Assembly: GCF_026914185.1 (NCBI RefSeq)
Contig: NC_070573.1
Span: 992,001 to 1,056,000 of the forward strand
Reading direction: 5' to 3'
Length of the DNA: 64,000 nt
Source: Puccinia triticina
Taxonomy: Eukaryota > Basidiomycota > Pucciniomycetes > Pucciniales > Pucciniaceae
Positions 40,854 through 53,513 of this stretch are shown piece after piece (positions within the stretch are counted from its first letter, which is position 1; each line of letters begins with the position of its first letter). Position numbers and translations under genes: made by a program. A model generated the notes under the pieces. It was given only the letters and a program-made list of their open reading frames with translations. It searched no databases and had not been told where the DNA came from.

Positions 40854-43340
40854 GGGACTAATGTCCACATTTTGGTTTTGTGCCTTTCAATTTTTGACCC
40901 TGTTCCCAAAGGGCCCCAGGCATTCCCTTTGGATCATCAAACTTGTCTCCCTCTTCCGTATCTTTTTCCGCTACACATGTTCCTGGAAGTCCAACCATTG
41001 TTGCTCCATGACCCTTCAAAGTTATGTATTTTCAAGGTTCCTTGAGCTGTATGCTGTGCGGATTGAACTGACCACAGAAAACAGTATGGTTTCTCAATTC
41101 AATTACACCGGAACCAGGCTCTCCATGCTCTGGTTAAGATGCCTTGGCCACTGCAGCCCCTGCATCCAATCCTCATCATAAGGACAGGGACAAAAAGCCA
41201 AGATGTTCAGCTATCTTGACCCTTCAGGGCTCCCGCAGAGGCTGCCTTGTTTTTTCTGTGTGAAGGGAGAAAGGAAAAAATGGCATAAAAAGCCACAAAA
41301 GCCCCAATCTCTCAGGCAAGAAGTGTGACATAAGTCATAAGTTCCTCCTTCAGAGGTGGCTTTGCTCCCCCAAGGAGGGACTTAGTTAAGTTAGCAGCCC
41401 CGCAGGGTCTCTGTCTTGATGGGAGGTTACACTTCGTGTGAGGTGCTTCGCGCTGCTGTAGTGAATAAAAGAGTGTTGTGACACTACGGTACATCTCAAC
41501 TGCGACACCTGTCACAAGTATTTGTATATAGGATACTTAGTCTCTCTTCCTTTCTTTGTTTGCAATCTATCAATTCTTGAGCTCTCCATCTGTAAGCCCC
41601 CATCCCTGGAGTCTTACAAGAACCTTTCACAAGTCCTATCACTTGCTTACATCAGCCAATCCTTGCCACGAGTACTTAGACTCAACTCCTCCCCCTCCTT
41701 CCTAGTCCGGCAGAGAGTTCTCCCTCTCTCTGGTCTAGGTAAGCCAGTCCTCCTTTTCCATTTCTTCCATCTTTCCTAGTTGTACTTACAGAGAGAGTTC
41801 TCCCTCTCTCTGGTCTAGTTACCTGCAATATAGTCCCCCCACGATGGTACTAGAACGTTCTCCGGCTCTTTGCCTCGTCCCTTGCGCCCCTCGACGACAA
41901 TCAGTGAAGACCCCTATTTAGGAGTCTTACACCATCCAACAAAGAGATCCCTGCGTAGAAATGTCAGGACCTCCGCTGCTCCAAGATGTTTCCCGGGTAA
42001 AGTTTGGTGATCTGGGAAACTCCGCTCCGCTCCGCAAGTACATTTAGGGGCGCAATGATCAAAGAGCAAGTAAAGTAATGTATAAATAATCCGCAAAGAC
42101 ATGTAGAAAAGCCGCCATAAAGTACACAAAAGACAAACTCCGCAAGCCAAAGCAGCACCATCTCAAGTAGTAACATCTCCGCCGTAAGGAATCCGTACCA
42201 GAGTAACAAGAATAACAAAAAGTCCAGAATCCATAAAAGAAAACAAAACATCAGATGATGGATGGGGGGAAACTCCCCCCCCCCCTCCGTACAAAAGGAA
42301 AAACAAAGTGAGAAAGAAAACCATCCTCCTCCGCCCGCCTCTCACGCACACCATCCACCAAGCCCTGCTCCCACAACCACGCACGTCATCCGCCCATTCC
42401 GCTCTCACGCAGATCTTCTGTCAACGTCGCCACACGTCATTGCCCACCGTTGGACTCCTCTTGCCTTAGCTTCCTCACCCCTGTCTAGCCTTCAATGCCG
42501 GGATCCCACACGCCGCCTCCGCCCCAGCTACGCCCGCTGACATAGCCTGCTTTGGCTGCCACAGCTTCCCCCAGTCACAGCCTATACTATCCAGTCCGCG
42601 CCGGCCTGCTTAAGTTGAGTCCAGCTCCGCTGTTGAGCTCCGCCACCGCCGCGCCATGAACATAGCCCCGCGCTCCGCCTTGTGGACATATTCCGCACTG
42701 TGCCGCTCCGCGCCAGCCTTGCGGAATCCGCAGCCCGCAACCTCCACAAACCCGTGCGGAATCCGCAGCCCGCAACCTCCGCAAACCCATGCGGACACTT
42801 CGGGTCCCCAACCCAGTTTTAGCATCACACCGCGCCCCCCGGCAGGCGAGGGACTTCTGGCATGCTTGTTAAGAATCAAACTGAAGTATTTGCAAAGCTA
42901 GAAAAGGGAAAAAAAAAAATTTGAGAGAAAGGAAAATACCTGAAGGCAAACACAACACAAAAGAGCACAACAAAAACAAAGAGATGACACAGAGGAGAAA
43001 GAAAGAGCAGACTAAAGGAGAACAATTTTAATAGGGTCAACTGATAAGAGAAAGAGAAAACACAACATACAACCAGGAGCAGGCTTGGGCGGAGGAAGGG
43101 AGTGAGCTTGAAGCTTTGATGGGTTTGAAGACTGATTTGGAATATGTCTTCGGGAGGAACAAAACAGTCAGAGAGTTGAAAAGGATTTGAGACTGTTAAC
43201 GCAATGTGTTGAGTGATGATTCATGCAAGTTCCCCGAGGAAAGAGGAATGAGGCAAGATTCTGCAATTTTAAGTATGTCAAACGGGCGAGGTTTGCTGAT
43301 GAGAAAGTGTAGTCAAAAACAGTTCAGATTACCAAGAAGG
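40854..43340. other. Repeat-derived region without supported genes
   Basis: Contains a fourth foldback copy (41339-41383). Two LTR-like 3' ends are seen (CTGGAGTCTTACA at about 41615, TAGGAGTCTTACA at about 41932). A ~28-bp unit with AGAGAGTTCTCCCTCTCTCT is repeated at about 41713 and 41791, and a GGAATCCGCAGCCCGCAACC unit is repeated at about 42723 and 42758. Sequence from 42900 to 43200 is purine-rich. This looks like several old LTR fragments. Confidence 0.4.
41339..41383. repeat. Small foldback element, copy 4 (short form)
   Basis: AAGTTCCTCCTTCAG and CAAGGAGGGACTT flank GGCTTTGCTCCCC. It closely matches copy 2. 45 bp. Confidence 0.7.
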
Positions 43341-43341
43341 G

Positions 43342-43450
43342 AGATGAGCGTAGCAAATCGAGTTGTCCAAAAGCGTGATGAGCGGAGCAAATTGAGTTGT
43401 CCAAAAGCGTGATGAGTGGAGCGAATCGAGTTGTCCAAAAGCTTGAGATG
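43342..43450 (+). repeat. 34-bp tandem repeat, about three copies
   Basis: Units of the form GATGAGCGGAGCAAATTGAG followed by TTGTCCAAAAGCGT, repeated three times with small changes. Confidence 0.8.
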
Positions 43451-44532
43451 AGCGACTGGAGGAAAAAATAGAAAAAGCCGGAGAGGAATGTGATGTTTGA
43501 CAGATCACATGACATGTTATTTACAGGCGGCAAGACCTCAAGTTGAGACGAGTGCTTGACTCTTAACAATGCTAAGTTCAACAAGCACACAGCACGCTGG
43601 ATGGAGGGTTTGCCAACATTGCCTATACAATGACCACAAAATTGTTGAAACTGCAACTGCCCAGGTTTCCATTTCTCTCCCTGTCACACATCTTTCACTC
43701 CTTTCTCCTCCCTCAAGATGAATATGCACGTTCATCTTCTACCCACAACTTATCCCCCAGTTGTAATAGTTTATAAACTCTGCTTTACAGAAGAAATAAA
43801 CCTAATGAGTTTTCTGCGCCTGTTCCCTGAGACCAACATCCAGTCTCTTGTAGTGCGTGTGCCTTTTTCCACCGCACAAGCTAGCATCTTTAGCCCTCTT
43901 TGAGGGCTTCCTTGTCCTTGTTCTCTGCCTCTGATCTTTTCTTCCTCAAGGCCTTTTTCTCACATCCTTGCTGCCTTTTGTCGCAGCTTCAACAGAAAAT
44001 CTCATCAGACATTGATCACTCTAGCTCCAAGTATGATCACTCCCCTTTCAGCAATGCCTGCCCTGTTTGCAGCAAAGAAGTTGAAAAACTCTCCAAAGAT
44101 GCCATTCCTAACCCCAAACCATGATTGATACATCTCAAGTAAGCCCTACCCCAGATCATTCATCAGTCACCTCTGATACACTACCCCCACTAGCACCAGA
44201 ATTCACCTGGACCTTTCATTCTCACTCCTCCAAGCAGACCTCCCATTTCTTCTCACTCTTACAACTCAACTGCAACAATTGTAAGGACACCATTTTTAGT
44301 GTTCTACCCAGCAGAATAAACTTTGTTGCCATTCTTCTCCATGAACCCTGGACAAATCCTTTTTATCATCTACCCCCAACTCATCCTGGCTGGCACGGAA
44401 TCTCTCCCATTGACCAACCTAGTACCCAAGAGTCAATACAATAGACCTTGTTGTTGCATCTACATCAAAAAATTTGTGGCCAGCTGCAATTTCCAACCCT
44501 TGCTGGGAAATACCAAATTTCTTACAGATTCT

Positions 44533-45568
44533 TGAGAGAAATAGGAAAACTGAAGTATATTTCTTATAAGTATTTAAAATAAGAAATACAAGTTTATGAC
44601 TATAATAGTTTTTAGTATTAGATTTACCTGAAGGCAGATAGAAATCTACTAGACTAATACTAGGCTGTTGACCTGACAATAAGACTGAATTGTTTGTTTT
44701 TAGAATAACTAAAAGTTATTATTCTTTTAAAGAGAACAAACAATAAATCTTAAGTTAGTTTTGTTTGTCAAAGCTAGCTGTTGTTAAGTTTTTTAAAGCA
44801 AGAAATTTGACTCTACTTTGATAGACAATAGTTGTTAGACTATGATTGAGTAGAGTTCTTTTTAGCTAGTCTTGCTTATGCGCTTGTTGACAATTGGCAA
44901 GGTTATTTGGTTTGTAAGACTCGAAAGACTAAGGATGATATAAGAAGAAGAGTTTAGCATAAACTTATTCTTCAATCTTGGTTGAGAAAACGTCATTTAG
45001 GGTGTTCAAAGTTGACTTGCATAAAATCATAACACCATAAAATCATAAAATTCTAAGCCGAAAAAAATATGTTGCACCCAAGCACTCAAATTAGAGCAAC
45101 ATTTCTAGAATGGTACATATGAAATCATCACTTGAAAGTTTTATAATTTTATGATTTTATGCATTGAAAATTTTATGATTTCAACTTTGAACACCCTTAT
45201 TGTACTCACGAGTGATTCGTGACTATTTGACTGTTTTGCGATTTGTTAAGTTGTTTGTTTTCAAGTTTTGATCTGAAAGAAACAATAAGCAATGAGCTTA
45301 TTGATCAATGGGAAATGTTAAGAAAACAACGTCTTTACTCACAATGAGCTGAGTGATCGAAGATCACTTGAGTACTGAGCAGTGGCATTGGTTGCATCAC
45401 TGATCAACACAAGAGTACAAGACTTCTTATGAGTTGGCTTGGACAGGGTATCTGTCACAGGTTAACAAAACAATATGAATATTCATTTTGCTTTGATTTT
45501 TAGTGAGTGTACTCAAGGTACTACTCACCGGTTGTACTCCTCTTAAGAGGGTTAAGTGAATTCCAACA
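44533..45568 (+). mobile_element. Solo LTR (family B) in the LINE remnant
   Basis: TGAGAGAAATAGG to GAATTCCAACA with 5-bp duplication ATTCT (44528-44532, 45569-45573). About 836 bp without the nested MITE. A/T-rich; no internal body. Confidence 0.75.
45000..45196. mobile_element. PIF/Harbinger-like MITE
   Basis: Ends GGGTGTTCAAAGTTGA and its complement, with target duplication TTA (44997-44999, 45197-45199). The 197-bp A/T-rich interior repeats AAAATCATAAAAT in inverted form. Sequence of the ends and TTA duplication are typical of PIF/Harbinger MITEs. Confidence 0.85.
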
Positions 45569-46036
45569 ATTCTTCCCATCAACTCCTGACCCACTTAGTC
45601 TCATTTTCATCTCCCTGTACAACCCCCCTCCATATTTCTCAGCTATCCCTGAACTTCAAAATTGGCTTGCAACTGTTAACTGTCATCACCCTCCCACAGT
45701 TTTGCTGATGGACTCCAATCTACATAACCCCCAATGGAACCCTCCAAAGTACAAACATACACATTTGGCCTCTAAAGACCTCATTAAATTATGTGGGTAA
45801 AAGGTGTTTTTTCTGACTTCCCCAATTGGTGTTCCAACCTTTCTGGGACCATGAATAATCATGCCTCTGACCATCAACCAATCCACTTGTCTATTTACTT
45901 AGATGGGAAAGTCTTGCATCCTTTGTGCAACAGAGACATCACCCCACCCAAAGTGGAGGCTCACTGATTCTGAGATGAGATCAAAAAATTACTCACCAAT
46001 ATTCCCACTCTGCATTACTCTCATCAGACTCCAAAG

Positions 46037-46865
46037 AAACAATTGACACACTTGGGGCGCCCCCTAATTGGCCCCCATGGCGCCACCGTGGCCCTGCAAG
46101 TGCATAGCGCCCCCTTGGCATTTCACTTCTCCCCCGGGGAGCCCGCAAGCCCAGAGGGCCTGGGCACCAGCCCGGCCCACCCTCCGGCATGTTGATGGGG
46201 GTGCACTCCTGTTCTTTGCCAAGTCGCCAAGTCACCCCTAGAATCTGATTTCTTTGACTTAACATGCTACTGGAAGACTTCCCGTTGGCCAAAATGCTTA
46301 ATCTAGAGGGACAGCATAAACTTTATTGGCTGGTGAAAGTCAGTTGGCATCAAGTTTTCACCAGCAAACAAGGTTTGTTGGACTCCTCTCAATCAAGCCA
46401 TTTAGGCAACAGATAGTCATCCACCGCTTGTACAACTACCTACAAGATGCTACCCGGTGAGAAGAAATGCCGGCTGGCTAAGCAAAAAGGCCCGCTTTTG
46501 GGCTCGCGGTCCAAAAAAAGCGTACACACCAATTAATTTGTATGAATTTTTAGGCAGAACCCTGATCAGCCTACCATATGAATGCCTTGCCAAAATGTAT
46601 GAATTTTTGGGATTTTTTGTTACCCACCTCTATAGGGGGTTTCCAGGGTCCTCCTACAAGTAATACTTATTTACATGGCTCGCGACTTCCTGTGCGGAAA
46701 GACTCGAGAGAAACGATCTGCAATCTGTGACAGCCTGTCGTTGAGGTGTGTAGGAAAATACTTGATATTTCAACAAGCAGATTTTGACCAGACGAGGCAA
46801 TTGAAGGCAATCAAGTGCAGAGCTCATGAGGTACACCACGGATCGTGTTCCTGGAATCGGCACAC
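46037..46865. other. Spacer with a GC-rich insertion
   Basis: 46037-46220 is GC-rich (GGGGCGCCCCC, CATGGCGCCA) and interrupts the weak LINE frame. The rest shows only traces of possible LINE coding (46260-46440). No gene is seen. Confidence 0.35.
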
Positions 46866-47493
46866 GTCCGGTGGACACTTGGGACTGAAGAGTGTCCACT
46901 GGATGGCCAGGGAGCATCCCGCGGATGCCAGGTGCGCTGAGCATCACGTGGACGTTTTTTGAAAGCGTTCATGTGATGCTCCGCTCTTAAGAGCGTCGAG
47001 TGGACATCCCAAAAAACCGTCCTTTGGACATTCTCCATTGAGAGTGTCCAATGGACACCTCGGGTCAAGCATCCATCGGACACTCAAGGCAGAGTGTCCG
47101 ATGGACACCAAAGCATCACTGTCCGGTGGACACTCTTGTCTGAGAGTGTCCGATGGACACCATCAAGACAGCGTCCATCGGACACTCTCAACCGAGAGCG
47201 TCCAATGGACACCACCAAGACAGCGTCCATTGAACACTCCACCGAGAGTGTCCGATGGACACCCACAAGACACCGTCCATCGGACACTCTGGATCAAGAA
47301 TGTCCGATGGACACCCACAACCGCACACTCTCGACTGAGAGTGTCTGATGGGCACTAACAAGACACCGTCCATCGGACACTCCGGATCAAGTGTGTCCGA
47401 TGGACACCCACCATCAGCATTTTTTGGACACTCCGATGGAGCCAGAAAAAGGACTGCCACTCGCACACTCTGAGCACAAGTGTCCAATGGGAC
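46866..47493. repeat. Palindromic tandem array, GTCCGATGGACAC type
   Basis: About fifteen units of 30-45 bp built on GTCCGATGGACAC and its complement GTGTCCATCGGAC. Outer units are inverted (GTCCGGTGGACACTTG at the left, CAAGTGTCCAATGGGAC at the right), so the block has terminal inverted repeats of its own. Confidence 0.85.
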
Positions 47494-47759
47494 ATTGATT
47501 GAACAATTGACCTCAAGTGCAGTCACCAGCAAACTGTGCCTAATTTCACTATTGCTACACGGTAGCATTGTTTTTCATTCCCTGGATTTTTTGTTTACAA
47601 GTCATTTACTCCAGAAAAAGTATCAAAAAAAAATCAAACCCTCCAATATGATATTTTGGATTTACAATCATTTCTCATTTGTTATGTAATTTCTCAACAA
47701 AATTATAAGTTATAACCTAAAATACGGCAAGAATCCAAGATTCCAACACTGCCTAAAAT

Positions 47760-50700
47760 TTAAAACTCTATAGAATTATCCACATCATTATCTTCATCCC
47801 CTGCATGGGTTTGTTGATATTCAAAGTGATGTAAGCCCCAGTTTTGTAAGCCATCTAAAACAGATTGAACCATATCTTGATTGGAAATCTGTGGTAGATG
47901 AGTCTGGGAGATTTGATGGTGATGAAATGGATCATTAAATGAAGCAGTGTTGATGACATAGTTTCTGTTGTCTGTGTGTTTGACTTGAGTGGTCCTGATT
48001 TCTGTTTCTTGGCGTTCAATTCTGGATGGTCCTGTGTTCATGATTGGACATTTTCCTTTGTGGCAATTATGCTGAATGTTGATACAAGCTTGCACATCCT
48101 ACAAAGGTGCCCCAAGTTAATATTCTTGAATTTTAAATGGATCATTCAAATTAAAAAACTCACTTTGACATTAACATACTGATTTGTCTTTGTGCGGCAG
48201 ATCTCTTGCATTGAATAAAGCTCATTTGTTCCCATTAGCTTGAAATGATTAACGTGGACATAGAAATTTGACCTTGCGCTTGAATAATGTTCCCATAATG
48301 ATTCAACTGATCCAACAATTAATTGTGAGCCATGTTGCGGAATCTGTGAGGAGAAATTGAATCAATAAATGATGGTAAATGGTTAAAATACAAAATCAAT
48401 TACAACAAGAATTCAAGTGACTAACCAGAACAAAACATCCTTTCTCCAAAAATTCATGTTGGTTTATTTGAACTTGATGAACTTGTCTGATTCTGTTGCT
48501 TGAGCAGTGTTCAATTAATGGTTGAGGTACTCCAAGCTGGTCTTCTTGAGGGACTTTGGTAATTTTTGCAAATGGATACTGTTGGGGCAAGAGCGGATTT
48601 GCAGTGGCAAGGTTGTAACCCAAAGACTTGCGAATAACTTCGTTGCATAGGAAAATATTGAGGACTTCTTGGGAGATTCTGTTGCTTGAGCAGTGTTCAA
48701 TTAATGGTTGAGGTACTCCAAGCTGGTCTTCTTGAGGGACTTTGGTAATTTTTGCAAATGGATACTGTTGGGGCAAGAGCGGATTTGCAGTGGCAAGGTT
48801 GTAACCCAAAGACTTGCGAATAACTTCGTTGCATAGGAAAATATTGAGGACTTCTTGGGAGATTCTGTTGCTTGAGCAGTGTTCAATTAATGGTTGAGGT
48901 ACTCCAAGCTGGTCTTCTTGAGGGACTTTGGTAATTTTTGCAAATGGATACTGTTGGGGCAAGAGCGGATTTGCAGTGGCAAGGTTGTAACCCAAAGACT
49001 TGCGAATAACTTCGTTGCATAGGAAAATATTGAGGACTTCTTGGGAGGCTTGGAAATAGGTCTGAGTTAAATGATCATACATATAGCCGCCAGAGAGAAT
49101 AAACCGGAGTACATAATAATTATCAAAAGTGATAGCAATGTCTTGTCCTGGACTTTGTCTGTTTGAGTGGATTGATGCGTTCCGTAATACACCATTGAAT
49201 GATTCAAACTTCTCAGTTGAAAAAAGACTTGCTGGTCCAAATCGAAGGATTGATTCAGGGAGATGGAGAAGGTGGTGAAATTTTGGTTTGTTGACCCATT
49301 GCGCAGTAGTTTTGATGGCATGATAAAGGAAATTCTTGATGTAAGCATTCAGATTTAATTGGTATTCGTCCATATTATCAATTTTTGTAATGAAAATAAA
49401 GGGAGCAAGTTGACAGAGAGCCATCCAGATTTCTTTGCGTTCAGGAGTCAAAAGATCGAAAAAAATAAATGGGGCGGCTTGAACAAGAATTGTGAATTCT
49501 TTTCCAACTAGACTTTTGATGTGAGTGACAAAAGATTTCCCATTTATCGGCGGAATATTCAAACCTAGAGTGTTGAAGGATTGGAGACGTGCAGCAAGTT
49601 GGGTTTTTTCATGGGGTTTCAGTTTGTTTCTGGAAAGTACATCCCTTGCGAGATATTTTACAAATCCAAGGAGAGCAACATGGAGTATTTCAACCGGAGT
49701 ATCCTTAACACCATCAAAACCTGTGCAATCAATTTAAAAAGAATTTAATGATTGAATTTTTTCAGTTCAAAAAAGGGTAGCAGGAAGTCAAATAGCTTTA
49801 GACAAACCTTCAAGCTCTAAAATGGGATTGAACAATCTTTCAGGCTGATTTTCTTCAAGATTTTCCATAAGTTCTCTAATTCTGAAATTGTTCTTTGATT
49901 CTTCCAAAAAACGTGTGTTGATTGAGTCGGTGAGGCCCCATTGACGCTTCTTTCGAAGATACTCTGCATTAGTTTCTTCAATGGCAGTAGAATATAGTTC
50001 ATAGGTTCTTTCGTGGGTAAGACTCCAAATCCTTTCATTGCCTGTGGCCTAAAATCCGCCCCAAAATTTTAAACAAAACATTCTTCAGATACATACATGA
50101 CCCAAACCTTCCCAAATGTGGAAAATCATATCATACTTACTTCAGATCCATCTGGATTCATTCGCAAGAATTGAAACACATAATCCAATGTTTTACGCTG
50201 ATCCTTTCCATCTGTGTGTAAAGTACATATCCGACATGGATTCAAAGAGCTTCCAGGATTTGGTGTGTTTGTGAGCTTGGCATGCATTGGCGAGTCTCCC
50301 AAAATGCAAAAGACAAGTCCAGTAACTAAAACCTCCTGCATAATAGATGAATCAAATGCTGTGAAACCAGTTCTTGTAATAACACTGCAAAAATTTAAAA
50401 TTCAGTCAGAATAAAAGTCATCAAAACTAAAGAAAAGTGGCACTTACTTCATTTCAGCAACTAATTGCTCCAGAATTTCCAATGCTGAGGCTCTGTTGGA
50501 GGTGGATAAGAAATGGCAGTTGTACTCCTGATTGGATAAGTTTGGCGGAAGACCAGAAAGCGTAAAATAAAAAGAAATGTGTTTGTTGAATTTCTTTGAT
50601 ATGTTTCCGGAAGTATTGTCGCAATACAGGGTGATTGGAATATGTCGAATAACTTTTCCTTCAGCTCTCTTGCGCCAAGGATTGGGTAATTTTCTTTTTG

Positions 50701-52216
50701 TTTGGTTGTTTTGACCATCACATTCTATAAGGAAGGAGATTAGTTGTTAGTAATTGAAACAAAATTGATACCCCAAAGAAGCAGATAATTTAAAGTACCA
50801 AAAATAGCATCACCACATATTTTAGAGAGGTTTTGCCCATTAAATTGAATTTTGCAGTAGCAATTCTTGAATTCACTCGCAGGGATAACTAGAAGTTGCG
50901 GATGATTGAACTCGATATCTTGAGGTATTTTCATTTTGATTAAGTTTTGATGATTTTTGACAAATGGTTCAAGATCCGGGGCGATGCATTTGGAAACAAG
51001 TTGAGAATCTTGAATGTAAAAGTAAATTGGAATCAAGAGTAATCCAGAAGCTAATTCAACCGGTTCGTAGAGATAGTAATGTTCTCCGTTGACTTCACAC
51101 ATTGGAGCACAATGTTGTGGTGCCAGCTCCTCAAGCCATTTCTTGGATTGTGAAAATTTGAAGTGGCCCTGACTCGTCATTTCGGGATAATAATCTATGT
51201 GCCGACTCACTAAGGGGTTTGCCAAATCCTATATGTTAAAAATAGGAAAGAGTAGTCAATTTCTTGACCAAAAATCATCAAAATAACATCCATGAGTCTT
51301 CCTTACTTGCGACAAGATTCCCTGGATACTGAGTGAAAAACAAGGAGTTCCAAAGGGACTTGGTGCAGTTTTCAGTTGAGTCTGGAGCAATTTGCGGACA
51401 CGCACTTGTGCACTGCGTACAGTTGCCCAGGCTGGTAGCTTAATGTCACAGATTGACATCACAGCACGGACCTTGTTGTAGATTGCTCTTGAGATCAGGG
51501 AGTGGGTGTGCCCAATCAACATTGAGCCCACAAGTTCCTGCAGGTGGACATGGTTATTTTGGTCAGGTTTCTACCATAATATATTTAATATATTTACTGC
51601 TGATCCCAACTTTAGAAAAAAAAGACACACCATCTTGTTCTTGAATGGGAACCACCTTGCAGAATTGCCTGGATCATTATCATTTTCGCTGTCTGGAAGC
51701 CCATCAAACACTTCAGCATCCTCCTCACGCAGCATTTCCTCAAGATGTGCAGTAATCAAATCATGAAGACTGATTTCGTTGTCCGTGTTCAACCTGCTCT
51801 GGATTTGTGATTCCTGAAGTGCAGTGGTTGCTTCCATGGCATTGAGGTCGTCTTGATGATTGTACGTTTGATGATTTTCATCCTGATAGAGATCATTATC
51901 TTGCACATCCGGCTGAGGGAGGCTTTCTTCAAGTTTGGCCTTGTATCTTTCAAGTCTTTCCCTTGAAACTTGCTCATCATGCACTTGGAGATTCTCCAGA
52001 TGATTTTTTCCCAATGCATGCTGATGCCAGTTTAAAAAATCCCCGCCCTGACACAACTCACATCTCCAAACCATACGTCTGTCCCTGATTCTGAGTCTAG
52101 ATACAAAGAAATCCGGTACTTTTTCTGCAAAAGTGGTGTTAAGGGTCAATTTTTTTCTCATGAAATAAGACCAAAATGAGCTGACCTTGTTTTTTGTTCA
52201 TGTTGATCTCAGCCAT
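47760..52216 (-). CDS. Plavaka-type transposase
   Basis: Minus-strand multi-exon gene. ATG 52216 (MAEINMNKKQ) splices to KVPDFFVSRLRIRDRR and a C2H2 zinc finger (WRCELCQGG...HQHALGKNH). Then come acidic linker, ANPLVSRHIDYYPE, NGEHYYLYEPVELASG, the block CDNTSGNISKKFNKHISFYF with GLPPNLSNQEYNCHF, the block GDSPMHAKLTN with NPCRIC, and the block KFHHLLHLPESILRFGP with FSTEKFESFNGV and SNRQSPGQDIA. A C-terminal exon carries QACINIQHNCHKGKC. The blocks correspond to the DDE-type Plavaka transposases of basidiomycetes. A 62-residue segment is triplicated near the C-terminus. One acidic block reads CDNTSGN where DDTSGN is usual, a possible active-site change. The gene lies between a palindromic array and a CACTGCGGG end at 52294-52302. 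Confidence 0.8.
48489..49046 (-). repeat. 186-bp in-frame tandem triplication in the transposase gene
   Basis: Units 48489-48674, 48675-48860 and 48861-49046 appear identical. 186 bp is 62 codons, so the frame is kept and the protein repeats SQEVLNIFLCNEVIRKSLGY...LIEHCSSNRI three times. Confidence 0.95.
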
Positions 52217-52293
52217 TGATTGTGCGCGAGTGCAGTTGATTGATTTGTGGGGGGCTAACTAATGAGAATCAGTGCGGTGTTACCCTTGCAAGG

Positions 52294-52302
52294 GGCCTGT
52301 TC
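52294..52302 (-). other. Candidate CACTG-type transposon terminus
   Basis: Read on the minus strand the sequence starts CACTGCGGGAACAGGCC just upstream of the transposase gene. Its first nine bases equal those of the CACTA-like element at 38413. No matching left terminus was found. Confidence 0.4.
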
Positions 52303-53141
52303 CCGCAGTGAGTGATGACTGCGGAACTTGCTCAAACGTTCCTCAAGCACCAGTGATCAGCTCTATGGGCCGAATGCCGTGTTGGGACTTGCTTGAAAGG
52401 ACTTGAACCCTCCAGCATCAGCCCATGAAGTGCGGTTTGACTTTCTCAAATGATCCGATATTGAAAGCTCCAGCAGCATCAGCCACTCAATTGACCATTA
52501 ATCCCCCCTGCGGTTGACCATCTCACTCCATCTCACTTGGATTGGACAACTTTTTTCCGCAATGACACCAACTCGAACACCAGTGTTGAGGCTCCCAGCA
52601 AGAAAAAATCTCTCTCAGCAGCCGCCGGACCAAGCACCCAACCGTTTTAAGCCTTTTCTATGACCATCCTTCTGTTTTTGCCCGCCACCAACTGACCCTG
52701 ACATCTGTCTCTATTTGCATACACTAGGGCCAGAACCTTTGGGCAGTCACAAGCGGCCCCGCCGTGAACCGAGTCCGTCTTCATCAAGCAATGGTGAAGA
52801 CGGTGATGATGGTGGAAACTATATCCAAGAATCAGGCAAAGATAGCACCCACCCCAATCGACTCGGTCTATCAATAGACCCAGAGATAGACCGACTAGAT
52901 CAATTGTTCCACAGCAATCAATCCGGTCTGATGCCCTCGGCAACATCCTCAACGGCCCCTGCTATGACCACCAAGGACGATCCCCTTATGGATCTCCTCA
53001 GGAAGCTTCGGATTCAAACCAAGCTTGATGATAAGCAGTATCAAGATGCTATCACTATATTGAATGTAAGCATTTTTTTTCACTCTTTGGCTTCCACCCA
53101 TCTCATTGAAGTTGTATCAAAAAGATGCCAGGAGCTGCCAT

Positions 53142-53348
53142 GACCTATGAGCCCCCCTCCGACGCAGTCAAAGACTCAGGTAAGAGATGCATGCGAAGGC
53201 ACCTCTAGACTGCAAGTGCCGCTTTGTGTTTCAAATCCCGCTTCGAATCCCAATCCCGGAATCCCTCAGCTGCCCCGCCTCAGAAACCCACCTTGGAACC
53301 CACACCGCTACAGCACTCCAAATCTAGTAGCTCAGTAACCGAGTAAAT
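53142..53348 (+). repeat. Left terminal inverted repeat of the KDZ transposon
   Basis: Matches the complement of 61140-61346 over 207 bp with a few substitutions. It can be read as an open frame in both copies, without recognisable protein motif. Confidence 0.93.
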
Positions 53349-53513
53349 GTGTATTTACCAAATAGATAGTTAACCTGCATAAATCTATAACAGTGTAATT
53401 GTCAGTTTATGTAGCCACATTCTTCCGTCGCGTAACCGCGTATCCTCTCTTGTCTACAACCAACCGGTTTTCAAGGTATCTGCTACTGCCAGCCGTCCGA
53501 AATTCCAACAGCC

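Larger units (their letters stand above)
43900..46020 (+). pseudogene. LINE endonuclease-region remnant
   Basis: Plus-strand pieces of an ORF1 end (NACPVCSKEVEKLSKD) and an AP-endonuclease domain: FFSLLQLNCNNCKDTIF, LLHEPWTNPF, DPLSLIFISLYNPP, TVLLMDSNLHNPQWNP (the Asp-Asn-His block) and ASDHQPIHLSI (the terminal SDH motif). Frames shift near 44440 and 45800, and a solo LTR interrupts it at 44533-45568. RT is not seen, so the element is truncated or disrupted after 46020. Confidence 0.65.

Noticed and set aside
47746..47760. CACTGCCTAAAA as left terminus of the Plavaka-type element
   Set aside because: It shares only CACTGC with the candidate right end, and flanking bases (CAA against AGT) give no target duplication.
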